A stretch of DNA of 13,330 nucleotides, taken from contig JAEEXJ010000089.1 in assembly GCA_016291475.1 (NCBI GenBank), positions 1 through 13,330 of the forward strand, read 5' to 3'. Made by a program: the position numbers and the translations under genes. The notes beneath the pieces were generated by a model that had not been told where the DNA came from, made no database searches, and was given only the letters and a program-made list of their open reading frames with translations. Numbering within the stretch: position 1 is the first letter of the stretch; each line of letters begins with the position of its first letter. The stretch comes from Lachnospiraceae bacterium (GTDB lineage Bacteria > Bacillota_A > Clostridia > Lachnospirales > Lachnospiraceae). Below, piece after piece: positions 6,496 through 13,330 of this stretch.

Positions 6496-8742
6496 TTATT
6501 TCTCCTCCCATCTGACTTCGATTACATCTCCGTCTTTGATAGGCTCGAGATACTGGGCATTCTTGCCGTTAAGCTTGGTGATGATCTTACGGCCGTTTCC
6601 TGCCTTCAAGTCAAAATTCAATTTATCGAATACGTCAACATAAACATAGCTTTCTTTTCCGGTAAGGGTAAGCATACGTCCGTTGGCATTAACATTTACG
6701 GTGGTGGTCAGATCAGGGCCTGCAGTTTTTACTTCCTCAGACTTTTCTTCTTCGGAGCCGGCCATTTCTGCCATTTTCTCTTTCATCTCAGCTGCGGTTC
6801 CGTCGTCATCGGGAAGATCCGCAAAAGAAACCCCGCCCGAATTTCTGACATTTTCACCTGCCTCTGCATTCTCATGCTCTGACATTTCGACGGTAGTCTC
6901 TGAGGGGATTTCTACAGATTCCTGAATCTTCTGAACTTTTTCGGATTTCTTCTCCGAAGTCTTCTCTGTTTTGGAAGACTTATGAGAATGACCTCCGATA
7001 GTATAATCCAAAGTAAAGTCTTCATACACCTTGGTCTTTAAAACAGCGGGCGTCTGGTTTACTTTGATGTCTCCGGCAGCAGGCGTATCGAGGAATTCCG
7101 TGATCTGTTCAACGGTGTAGAAATTGTTGACCTTAATATCATCCCCGTCTTTGATCTCATAAAAAGTCTCCTGAAGCTGTCCGTTAACAAGAGCCTTCTT
7201 GGGAAATTCAAAGATCTTACCATTAACGTTGATCTTAATGGGAGTCCTGAGTTCCGGAAGATCACCGAGTTTAAATGCAGCATCGCTTCCGGGAGTCGAA
7301 GCCTTAACCTCAATAATATCTCCGCTGTGGATCTGGGTATAAAGATCGGCAGGTTCATCATTGATAAGGATCTGAGAAGACTCGCCTTCCGTTCCTCTGA
7401 CGATCCTTGATTTACCGCCAATGCTGAATGTAATGGCTTTTCCACGCTTCGGGAACAGATCCTCATTGGGGAAAGCTACCTGAAGAGCTGCATCCGAAAC
7501 AGAAAGATGTCCGTTATCGTACAATTTCAATCTCTCTCCGTTAAAAGTAACGAAGATAAAATTATTACTCTGTGCATAGAAGCTTAAGCAGATTCCTATA
7601 GGGGTTACCATGAGGGAATCCTTGTGAGCGTTCTTATCTTCGAAGATGATCTCTTTCATAACATCTTCGCCTCTGATCGCAACACGCTCTTTTAAGATTC
7701 CGAGACTCTCGGAAAGCTTCTCGGTATAGCCGGGAACCATTCCGCCGCCGCCTACCACGAATACGGCGCTGACAGGTTTGTCTCCGTTTAATCTCTTGAT
7801 CTCATCGGAAACCTTGGAAGTCATGTCATCGATGTAAGGAGCAATTGCTTCCGTAATCTCTGCTGCCTTGATCTTCTGGGGAAGTCCCATTATATCGGTG
7901 AATTCAATTTCGGGTTCACCGGTTCCGAGACTTCTTTTGATATGCTCTGCCATATCAAAATCAACCAGACATTTCTGGACTATGACATCCGTAAGCGAAT
8001 CACCGGCAACAGGGATCATGCCGTAAGCGATAATGCTTCCGTCTTTGGTAATCGAAATATCGGATGTACCTGCTCCGACGTCTACAAGAGCAAGATTCAA
8101 AAGTCTGAATTTATCGGGGATTGCAACCTGAATAGCCGCAATAGGCTCGAGAGTAAGGTTTGCAACGTGAAGACCCGCATGCTCAACAGCCTTATAAAGA
8201 CCGTCCACAACATCATCGGGAAGAAAAGTGGCTATAAGATCCGCTGAGATCTTTTTAGCTTTATGTCCCTCAAGATTACCGATCTGGTAACCGTTTAGAT
8301 AATATCTTACAGGAGTATAACCAACGCAGTAGAATTTCATGTCAGTATCATTCTGAGCCTGAAATTCCGTATAAGCCTGTTCGATACCCGACATAGACAG
8401 ATTGTAAATGTCCTCATCGGTTATCTCTTTTTCGGATTCGAAATCTTCGGCTACATTAACCGTAACCGTACGAAGAACTCGGCCTGCGGCTGCGATACAT
8501 ACTTCGCAAAGCTCTTTGCCGAGTCTTGATTCAAGGTTCTTTTTTACCTCGAGTATGGTATTTCCTACCTTGCCGATATCATGTATCTGTCCGTCGAGCA
8601 TGGCTCTGGACTCATGCTCTTTGATCTCCTGGGCAAGGACATGGAATCCGTCATCCGCTTTATATCCGACGGTTCCGACAATACTCCTCGTACCGATATC
8701 AAGTCCGAAAACCAGACTTCCCTGGCTTTTTACTCCACCCAT
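6496..8742 (-). CDS. FtsA/PilM-like ATPase with long C-terminal extension
   Basis: Large actin/Hsp70-fold ATPase, 748 aa, well beyond the roughly 420 aa of classical FtsA. Residues 9-390 form the ATPase: phosphate-1 loop FGLDIGTRS (12-20), phosphate-2 loop LVDVGAGTSDIS (219-230) and adenosine motif FVVGGGGMVPG (328-338). Beyond 390 comes an extension with three short beta-rich modules, each ending in a GDxIxV-like turn: about 436-481 (HSGDIIEVK), 500-540 (KDGDDIKVN) and 679-748 (KDGDVIEVRW). A Lys/Glu/Ser-rich, probably disordered linker lies at 586-672. I see no C-terminal amphipathic membrane helix like that of FtsA, so a role in cell division is uncertain; family databases may still label it FtsA. 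The ATG at 8742 has GGAGG (8751-8755) upstream, and the gene overlaps coaE by 13 nt. Cellular role: unknown, possibly cytoskeletal or assembly-related. Confidence 0.85.
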   Translation of the reverse strand: MGGVKSQGSLVFGLDIGTRSIVGTVGYKADDGFHVLAQEIKEHESRAMLDGQIHDIGKVGNTILEVKKNLESRLGKELCEVCIAAAGRVLRTVTVNVAEDFESEKEITDEDIYNLSMSGIEQAYTEFQAQNDTDMKFYCVGYTPVRYYLNGYQIGNLEGHKAKKISADLIATFLPDDVVDGLYKAVEHAGLHVANLTLEPIAAIQVAIPDKFRLLNLALVDVGAGTSDISITKDGSIIAYGMIPVAGDSLTDVIVQKCLVDFDMAEHIKRSLGTGEPEIEFTDIMGLPQKIKAAEITEAIAPYIDDMTSKVSDEIKRLNGDKPVSAVFVVGGGGMVPGYTEKLSESLGILKERVAIRGEDVMKEIIFEDKNAHKDSLMVTPIGICLSFYAQSNNFIFVTFNGERLKLYDNGHLSVSDAALQVAFPNEDLFPKRGKAITFSIGGKSRIVRGTEGESSQILINDEPADLYTQIHSGDIIEVKASTPGSDAAFKLGDLPELRTPIKINVNGKIFEFPKKALVNGQLQETFYEIKDGDDIKVNNFYTVEQITEFLDTPAAGDIKVNQTPAVLKTKVYEDFTLDYTIGGHSHKSSKTEKTSEKKSEKVQKIQESVEIPSETTVEMSEHENAEAGENVRNSGGVSFADLPDDDGTAAEMKEKMAEMAGSEEEKSEEVKTAGPDLTTTVNVNANGRMLTLTGKESYVYVDVFDKLNFDLKAGNGRKIITKLNGKNAQYLEPIKDGDVIEVRWEEK

Positions 8743-9341
8743 GTAAATCCCTCCAGACGGGCTCTAACCTGCGCAAATGCAGCATCAAGATCTCCGCTGT
8801 TATCGATTATCACGTCAGAATGTTTTCTGAAATCCGCATCGGAAAGCTGATTGTCCATAATGGACTGAGCCTTCTTGCGGCTGTAACCTCTGGACTCCAT
8901 AAGACGTTTGATCCTGGTCTCATCATCCGAATAGATGTACCACATCTCATCAACGATATCGCTGTATCCTTTTTCTATAAGGAGAGCGGCTTCTATGAAA
9001 AAGAGTTCGGTCTCGTGCATCTTGGCCGCACCTCTCATCTTTTCAATGAGATATTCCTGAACCGAAGGATGGACGATCTCTTCTACCTTCTCAAGGTTAT
9101 CGGGATTCGAATAAATGACCTGAGCAAATTTGCTTCTGTCAATCTCAGAACCCTCTCCGCCTGTAAGTATTTCTTTTCCAAACAGAGCAACGAGTCTGTC
9201 ATAGGTCATTGTTCCGGGTTGCTCAAGCTCTTTGGCTATTTCATCGGCATAATATATCTCCGCGATATAGTGCGAAGAAATGAAATTGAGGATGCTAGTC
9301 TTTCCTCCGCCGATTCCGCCCGTAATACCTATAATCTTCAT
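8730..9341 (-). CDS. coaE: Dephospho-CoA kinase
   Basis: P-loop kinase of 203 aa catalysing the last step of coenzyme A synthesis: dephospho-CoA + ATP to CoA + ADP. Seen: the Walker A loop GITGGIGGGKTS (5-16), ADEIAKELEQPG (32-43) containing the family DxxA motif, the EEIVHPSV segment (88-94), FFIEAALLIEKG (114-125), and the C-terminal VIIDNSGDLD (177-186). All parts of a normal CoaE are present. Its ATG overlaps the polA stop by one base (TAATG at 9343-9339 on the minus strand), and its own end overlaps the FtsA-like start by 13 nt, so it is coupled to both. A polA-coaE neighbourhood is common in Firmicutes. CoA is also the substrate pool for Pta elsewhere in the window, though nothing links their regulation. 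Confidence 0.97.
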   Translation of the reverse strand: MKIIGITGGIGGGKTSILNFISSHYIAEIYYADEIAKELEQPGTMTYDRLVALFGKEILTGGEGSEIDRSKFAQVIYSNPDNLEKVEEIVHPSVQEYLIEKMRGAAKMHETELFFIEAALLIEKGYSDIVDEMWYIYSDDETRIKRLMESRGYSRKKAQSIMDNQLSDADFRKHSDVIIDNSGDLDAAFAQVRARLEGFTWVE

Positions 9342-11992
9342 TAGTGTGCCTCGTACCAGCTTCTTCCGGTATCTACTGAAATCTCCAGCTTAACCGCAAG
9401 ATCCGCCGCTTTCTCCATGCATTCGGTTAAAATATTGTTTACTTCCGAAGCTTCCTGCTCCGGTCCTTCTATTAATAATTCGTCGTGCACCTGTAATATA
9501 AGTCTTGACTCAAGTCCTTTATCCCTTAACGTCTTCCAGACAGAGATCATGGCCAGCTTTATTATATCGGCCGCAGTACCCTGAATCGGTGCATTCATGG
9601 CTACTCTTTCACCGAAGGATCTGGTCATAAAATTCGAATTTTTAAGTTCGGGGATCGGTCTTCGTCTTCCGAAATACGTCTCGGAATATCCCTTCTCTTT
9701 AGCCGATTCAACCAGACCGTCCAAATACTTTTTAAGTCCGGGAAAAGTCTCAAAATACTTCTTGATGTATTCTCCCGCTTCTTTACGGCTGATACCTATA
9801 TTTTCACCAAGTCCGAATGAAGAGATTCCGTATACTATACCGAAATTGACCGCTTTTGCATTTCTTCTAAGAGTATCGGTAACTTCCTCAAGCGGAACAC
9901 CGAACACTTTCGATGCGGTTATCTTATGAATATCCTCACCGGATCTGTAGCTTTCAATAAGTGCTTCATCTTTAGAGAGCGAAGCAAGAACTCTTAACTC
10001 AATCTGCGAATAATCCGCATCCGTAAAAAGAAAACCATCCCTGGGAACAAATACTTTTCTTAGTTCCCTTCCCAGCTCTGTTCTTACGGGAATGTTCTGT
10101 AAGTTGGGATCGGATGATGATATTCGGCCGGTTGCCGTAACCATCTGATTGAACTTGCATCTTATTCTTCCGTCCGTACCGATGAAACCTTTAAGTCCTT
10201 CTGCATAGGTCGATCTCAGTTTTGTAAGACCTCTGTATTCAAGAATATCTCTTACAAAAGGAACTTCGGGAGCAAGTTTTTCAAGTACATCCGCAGACGT
10301 GGAATAACCCGTCTTAGTTTTCTTGCCTCCGGATAACCCCATCTTTTCAAAAAGGATCACGCCGAGCTGTTTGGGTGAGTTGATATTGAAGTCAGGTTCT
10401 CCGGATTCCTCATGGATCTTCTTTTCAAGTTCATCGATCCTGCCGGAAAGTCTTGCGGAGTACTCTTCAAGCTCACCTGCCTTGACCAGGATTCCCAGAT
10501 TCTCCATATCGAAGAGAATATAGGACAGGGGTAGTTCTATTTTCCCATATACATTCATCTGGCCGGTTGCTTCGAGTTCTTCCACGATCTTTGCACGGGA
10601 AGCCATTGATATGAAGGCACCGTCACATGTGTATTCTTTTAAAATATCGGGAGCGGTAAAAAAGCTCTCCTTGAAGCTCATCTTGCCGAATCTTTCTTTT
10701 ACCGAAAGGGGCGTAAATCCAAGATAAGCGTTGGCAATATTTTCGATGTCATGATCTGCCGAAAGCGGATCAAGTACGTAATTAGCCAGACCTGCATCAA
10801 ACAGTTTTTCGGGATCAATGTATCCCGTAACGCTATACTGAGACTTGATGTCCGTAAAACAAAGAACCGTATTTTTTGAACTCAGAACGCGTATGGAACT
10901 TTTAAGAGCATCACATTCTATATCGGTTCCGGCGTAGTAATAAATCTTATCAGATACAGCAAATGCACCGGATAAAGCATTGCCTTCGTCTATTACAAAC
11001 TGAAGACCACAGATATCCGCATCTGTATCATATATGACCTTAGCTAAATCCAGAGCGCTGTTAAGAACAGTAACCTCAGGACGTTTAATAACTGAAGCGG
11101 GTGCCGAGGCGGATGATTTTGCAGCATCATCGAATCTGGAATAAAGAGATTTAAGTCCAAGTTCTTTGATGATCTCATAAGCTTCAGGAGTAAAGTAATC
11201 TCCCCTCTTGGCTTTTTCTTTATCTAAGGTGATATCGGCATTTATCTCGATCGTTGCAAGAACAAGTGAAAGATCCGCAAGATCTCTGTGTTCCCTTAAG
11301 GATTCTCTGACTGAGTTTCCTTTTATCTCATCAAGATGTTCGTAAATTCCGTCAATCGAACCATAGGTCTGCATAAGTTCAGCAGCGGTTTTGGGTCCTA
11401 CTTTGGGAACACCGGGAATGTTATCGGATGAATCTCCCATGAGGGCTTTGAGTTGAATGAACTTCTGAGGATCAACTCCGAACTCTTCTTCAACTCTTGC
11501 GGGAGTGTAGTCTTCAACGGTAGTCTTGCCGGATTTTGTCTTGGGAATCCTTATAAGGATATTCTCATCCGCAATCTGAAGAAGGTCCCTGTCACCGGAT
11601 ACAAGACTTACTTTCATCCCCTCAGCCTGAGACTTCTTGGCAAGGGTACCCATGATATCATCTGCTTCGAGTCCGGGAATCGAAAGTGTAGCAACACCCA
11701 TGGCATCCAGAAGGCTTCTGAGAAGAGGAACCTGAGTTTTAAGTTCCTCGGGCATGGGCTTTCTGGTCCCCTTATACTCAGCAAATATCTTATGTCTGAA
11801 AGTGGGCGCATGCTCATCAAAAGCAACAACCACGTAATCAGGCTTTTCTTCATCAAGAAGTTTAAAAAAGATGCTTAAAAAGCCGTATACGGCACCTGTA
11901 TGAACACCTGCGGCATTGGTAAGATCCGGAACGCCGTAAAATGCTCTGTTTATTATGCTGTGTCCGTCTATCAGAACAAGCTTATCTGCCAC
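9341..11992 (-). CDS. polA: DNA polymerase I (probably without proofreading)
   Basis: Family A DNA polymerase, 883 aa, for Okazaki-fragment maturation and repair. Residues 1-290 are the 5' nuclease/flap endonuclease (KLVLIDGHSIINRAFYG, AFDE at 57-60, GLEADDIMG at 107-115, SGDRDLLQI at 132-140, LMGDSSDNIPG at 184-194). Residues 300-480 are the 3'-5' exonuclease fold, but the catalytic acidic pair of motif I and the motif II Asp of E. coli Pol I are not present at the expected places (CFTDIKSQYS at 378-387 replaces the NLKYD region). Proofreading is probably lost, as in Bacillus and Thermus homologues. The polymerase domain is intact: motif A DADYSQIELR (658-667), O-helix RRNAKAVNFGIVYG (709-722, Phe717) and motif C VHDEL (835-839). 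The start is GTG at 11992, with GAGGA 5 nt upstream, 9 nt after the zinc-finger gene. Confidence 0.97.
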   Translation of the reverse strand: MADKLVLIDGHSIINRAFYGVPDLTNAAGVHTGAVYGFLSIFFKLLDEEKPDYVVVAFDEHAPTFRHKIFAEYKGTRKPMPEELKTQVPLLRSLLDAMGVATLSIPGLEADDIMGTLAKKSQAEGMKVSLVSGDRDLLQIADENILIRIPKTKSGKTTVEDYTPARVEEEFGVDPQKFIQLKALMGDSSDNIPGVPKVGPKTAAELMQTYGSIDGIYEHLDEIKGNSVRESLREHRDLADLSLVLATIEINADITLDKEKAKRGDYFTPEAYEIIKELGLKSLYSRFDDAAKSSASAPASVIKRPEVTVLNSALDLAKVIYDTDADICGLQFVIDEGNALSGAFAVSDKIYYYAGTDIECDALKSSIRVLSSKNTVLCFTDIKSQYSVTGYIDPEKLFDAGLANYVLDPLSADHDIENIANAYLGFTPLSVKERFGKMSFKESFFTAPDILKEYTCDGAFISMASRAKIVEELEATGQMNVYGKIELPLSYILFDMENLGILVKAGELEEYSARLSGRIDELEKKIHEESGEPDFNINSPKQLGVILFEKMGLSGGKKTKTGYSTSADVLEKLAPEVPFVRDILEYRGLTKLRSTYAEGLKGFIGTDGRIRCKFNQMVTATGRISSSDPNLQNIPVRTELGRELRKVFVPRDGFLFTDADYSQIELRVLASLSKDEALIESYRSGEDIHKITASKVFGVPLEEVTDTLRRNAKAVNFGIVYGISSFGLGENIGISRKEAGEYIKKYFETFPGLKKYLDGLVESAKEKGYSETYFGRRRPIPELKNSNFMTRSFGERVAMNAPIQGTAADIIKLAMISVWKTLRDKGLESRLILQVHDELLIEGPEQEASEVNNILTECMEKAADLAVKLEISVDTGRSWYEAH

Positions 11993-12001
11993 TATTTCCT
12001 C

Positions 12002-12325
12002 TTATCCGAGATGCCATATGAGAAGTAATCCCAAAAGGATACATCCAAGTGTGATGACATATCTCTGCGATTCTTTGTAGATTTTGTGCCTTTCAAGCTT
12101 CTTATCATTGCTGGCAAGACGCTTCTTAAGCTCGGAACTCAGGTCAAAATTATCATCATCGCTGTCAAGATGCTGAACTCCGACGGATACAAGGAATTGA
12201 ATACTAAGTTCCTCGCGGCATTCACTGCAGGATTCGTAATGCTCACGAAACTCCTCCATAGTCTTGTAATCAAGCTTTTTATCTATGAAGTCAGGTATAT
12301 GGCTTTCAAATTCCTTACAGTTCAA
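12002..12325 (-). CDS. Membrane-anchored zinc-finger (zf-HC2, anti-sigma-like) small protein
   Basis: Small protein, 107 aa from the chosen start. The N-terminal 40 residues match the zf-HC2 zinc finger of anti-sigma factors: Cys3, then HYESCSEC (His29, Cys33, Cys36). A charged, probably flexible middle (52-85) follows, then one hydrophobic C-terminal helix (about 89-105, VITLGCILLGLLLIW). The N-terminus should be cytoplasmic. In the family such proteins often bind an ECF sigma factor or tether it to the membrane, but no sigma-factor gene is nearby, so that role is not shown. The start is ambiguous. A GTG at 12331 would sit inside its own ribosome site, whereas a TTG at 12325 lies 5 nt after AGGAG (12331-12335) and gives MNCKEFE, the usual beginning of this family. 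The stop codon is 9 nt before polA, suggesting it leads the operon. Confidence 0.78.
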   Translation of the reverse strand: MNCKEFESHIPDFIDKKLDYKTMEEFREHYESCSECREELSIQFLVSVGVQHLDSDDDNFDLSSELKKRLASNDKKLERHKIYKESQRYVITLGCILLGLLLIWHLG

Positions 12326-12440
12326 AGGCACTCCTTTTAGATGCTCGCATACACATTTATAATACTACAAAACCACCTAAAAATACAGCCTGTAAATGCT
12401 TTCATAGTATATCCTGCCCCCGCCCCGTGAAACCACCCAA

Positions 12441-12468
12441 ATTATGTCAATTTAAACTCAATTTTCAA
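12441..12468 (-). promoter_or_regulatory. Candidate promoter for the zinc finger-polA operon
   Basis: On the minus strand there is TTGAAA (12468-12463), a 16-bp spacer and CATAAT (12446-12441), each one mismatch from the sigma-A consensus. The start would be near 12434, with a leader of about 110 nt. The 180 bp between the operon and the repeat array hold nothing else clear beyond a 9-bp direct repeat GTCAATTTA (12446-12454 and 12478-12486), whose first copy overlaps the edge of the -10 box. Other weak -10-like sequences exist nearer the gene, so this is a best guess. Confidence 0.35.
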
Positions 12469-12513
12469 ACTTGTGTAGTCAATTTACCTCAGTTGCGCCC
12501 ACTTCCGGGTGCC

Positions 12514-12772
12514 GGCTAACAAAGTACTAGTTTCTGAGGATTTTGTTAGCCTCCTCAGTTGCCAGCTAACCTCCAAATCTCCGAATAGGCTAACAAAGTG
12601 ATGATTTCCGAAGATTTTGTTAGCCTCCTCACTTGCCAAACACCCTCCAAATCTCCGAATAGGCTAACAAAGTGCTGATTTCCGAGGATTTTGTTAGCCC
12701 ACTCAGTTGCCAAATACCCTCTAAATCTCCGAAAAGGCTAACAAAGTACTAGTTTCCGGGGATTTTGTTAGC
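12514..12772. repeat. Four-copy 74-bp tandem repeat with GGCTAACAAA/TTTGTTAGCC arms
   Basis: Four near-identical units start at 12514, 12588, 12662 and 12736, exactly 74 bp apart. Each holds a 10-bp inverted repeat GGCTAACAAA...TTTGTTAGCC (the last copy ends ...TTAGCT) around an 18-nt centre ending GAGGAT or a close variant. The 36-bp spacers are also conserved (CCTCAGTTGCC ... AAATCTCCGAA). A partial spacer-like CCTCAGTTGC at 12487-12496 precedes the first unit. The high identity suggests recent tandem duplication. No reading frame is supported across the units. Confidence 0.95.
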
Positions 12773-12799
12773 TATAATTAGGATTTAATGCTGTCAGAA

Positions 12800-13052
12800 G
12801 CTAATAAAACAAAGGATTTTCATCACTTTTTAGCCAATATCGACTTATGATTTATCTTTTGATTCAGCTCTGGCTAAAAAATCTTTGATTTTGTCATTTT
12901 TTTAGCTTTTTCTCCGTTCAAACAGCCTATCAATACAACCAACAGCTAATAAAACACCGGATTTTTCTATTTTATTAGTCCAAAGCTGTTTGTATCGTTT
13001 GTTTCAAAGTTTCTTTGGCTAATAAAACTCAATAACTCAACAAATTTTTAGC
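12800..13052. repeat. Four diverged units continuing the GCTAA...TTAGC array
   Basis: Further elements of 34-35 nt start at 12800, 12873, 12945 and 13018 (GCTAATAAAA, GCTAAAAAAT, GCTAATAAAA, GCTAATAAAA) and end in TTAGC, or TTAGT for the third. Spacing is 73, 72 and 73 bp; the step from the last 74-bp unit is 63 bp. Spacers are unrelated to those of the first block, but an internal GGATTTT/TGATTTT is kept in the first three. Arm pairing is complete in the second (GCTAAA/TTTAGC) and nearly so in the third (CTAATAAAA/TTTTATTAG), with a T-T mismatch in the first and fourth. Confidence 0.8.
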
Positions 13053-13068
13053 TTTAATCGAGATCCGC

Positions 13069-13182
13069 CGCCGGCAGTGGGGCACACGGCGTCCGGTGGA
13101 CGCCGGTATTGTGCCGACCGAGGGGCACTCCCCAGTGCCCCGAGATACGAACCCTTGGGTTCGGGATAGTGCCGGCAGGCAC
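13069..13182. other. GC-rich block of four adjacent hairpins, function unknown
   Basis: This block is sharply GC-rich next to the AT-rich array. Hairpins: GGCACA-CGGCGTCC with GGACGCCG and TGTGCC (13081-13115); GGGGCACT / AGTGCCCC (13122-13141); CGAACCC / GGGTTCG (13148-13163); GTGCC / GGCAC (13169-13182). GCCGGCAGTGGG at 13070-13081 repeats 12 bp of the tRNA-Leu 3' end (13231-13242), and GCCGGCAG recurs at 13171-13178. It could be a structured RNA, an inserted small element, or the remnant of an integration at the tRNA. I do not recognise the family. Confidence 0.6.
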
Positions 13183-13183
13183 T

Positions 13184-13222
13184 AAAAAACAGGAGCGGGC
13201 ATTTATGCCCTCTCCTGTTTTT
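13184..13222 (-). terminator. Intrinsic terminator of tRNA-Leu
   Basis: On the minus strand, ACAGGAG (13218-13212) and CTCCTGT (13195-13189) form a stem extended by GGGCAT/ATGCCC around a tight loop. It is followed by a run of Ts (13189-13184). It starts just after the tRNA 3' end. Confidence 0.88.
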
Positions 13223-13229
13223 CATTACC

Positions 13230-13313
13230 TGCCGGCAGTGGGACTCGAACCCACACACAGTCGCCCGCGGCAGATTTTGAGTCTGCTTCGTCTACCAATT
13301 CCGACATGCCGAC
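13230..13313 (-). tRNA. tRNA-Leu (anticodon CAA)
   Basis: An 84-nt cloverleaf on the minus strand. The acceptor arms GTCGGCA (13313-13307) and TGCCGGC (13237-13231) pair with one G-U; the discriminator is A (13230). The anticodon stem is GCAGA/TCTGC around the loop CTCAAAA, giving anticodon CAA, which reads UUG. The D loop has GGAATTGGTAGACG as in bacterial tRNA-Leu, there is a long class II variable arm, and the T arm is GTGGG-TTCGAGT-CCCAC. The 3' CCA is not encoded (the next bases are GGT), so it must be added by the CCA enzyme. Its promoter lies beyond the window edge. Confidence 0.95.
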
Positions 13314-13330
13314 CGACAGCGATTAATATA

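Noticed and set aside
12514..12772. Integron attC sites (GTTAGCC / GGCTAAC resembles core sites)
   Set aside because: The sequences do not fit RYYYAAC/GTTRRRY at key positions, there are no cassette ORFs between units, and no integrase is seen.
12514..13052. CRISPR array reading of the repeats
   Set aside because: In units 1-4 the spacers are as conserved as the repeats, in units 5-8 the repeats diverge, and no cas gene is nearby. The 74-bp tandem duplication plus phased palindromes explains it better.
13037..13258. 73-codon open frame on the minus strand
   Set aside because: It runs through the tRNA-Leu 3' part, its terminator and the hairpin block; no ribosome site or recognisable protein.

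Overview
The window reads as a chromosomal segment of a low-to-moderate GC Firmicute, most likely a clostridium of the Lachnospiraceae type. This is inferred from strong AGGAG ribosome binding sites, a Pta-AckA acetate pathway, a large FtsA-like ATPase beside polA and coaE, a WalJ-type metallohydrolase, and a palindrome of a kind I recall from clostridial genomes. No lineage marker was searched. Almost all coding sequence is ordinary housekeeping; the unusual material lies between genes.

Layout. Positions 1-2285 (minus strand): pta, ackA and the first 24 codons of a cca-like tRNA nucleotidyltransferase, tightly spaced and probably one operon. Positions 2286-2503: a divergent intergenic region with two overlapping sigma-A-type promoters, one for pta-ackA-cca and one for tmcAL. 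Positions 2504-3742 (plus strand): tmcAL, which uses acetate and ATP to acetylate elongator tRNA-Met. Positions 3760-3851: a perfect 31-bp-arm palindrome between two convergent genes. Positions 3858-12325 (minus strand), in transcription order: a membrane-anchored zinc-finger protein, polA, coaE, an FtsA/PilM-like ATPase, a WalJ/YycJ-type metallo-beta-lactamase protein, an ACT-domain protein (UPF0237) and a DUF711/UPF0210 protein. The first six are spaced -13 to +13 nt apart and look like one operon. The DUF711 gene is set off by 189 bp of structured DNA with its own candidate promoter.

Positions 12326-13229 hold no gene. They contain a candidate operon promoter, a striking array of eight GCTAA...TTAGC inverted repeats (12514-13052), a compact GC-rich block of four hairpins (13069-13182), and the terminator of a tRNA-Leu(CAA) gene at 13230-13313 (minus strand).

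The best candidate for something undescribed is the eight-unit array. Its unit starts are 74, 74, 74, 63, 73, 72 and 73 bp apart, each close to a whole number of helical turns. The palindrome arms change together at one position (C:G, A:T, T:A). That pattern fits a phased array of protein-binding sites or repeated hairpins, not coding DNA. A second theme is acetate: enzymes that make or use acetate are transcribed from the same promoter patch as the enzyme that uses acetate to modify tRNA.
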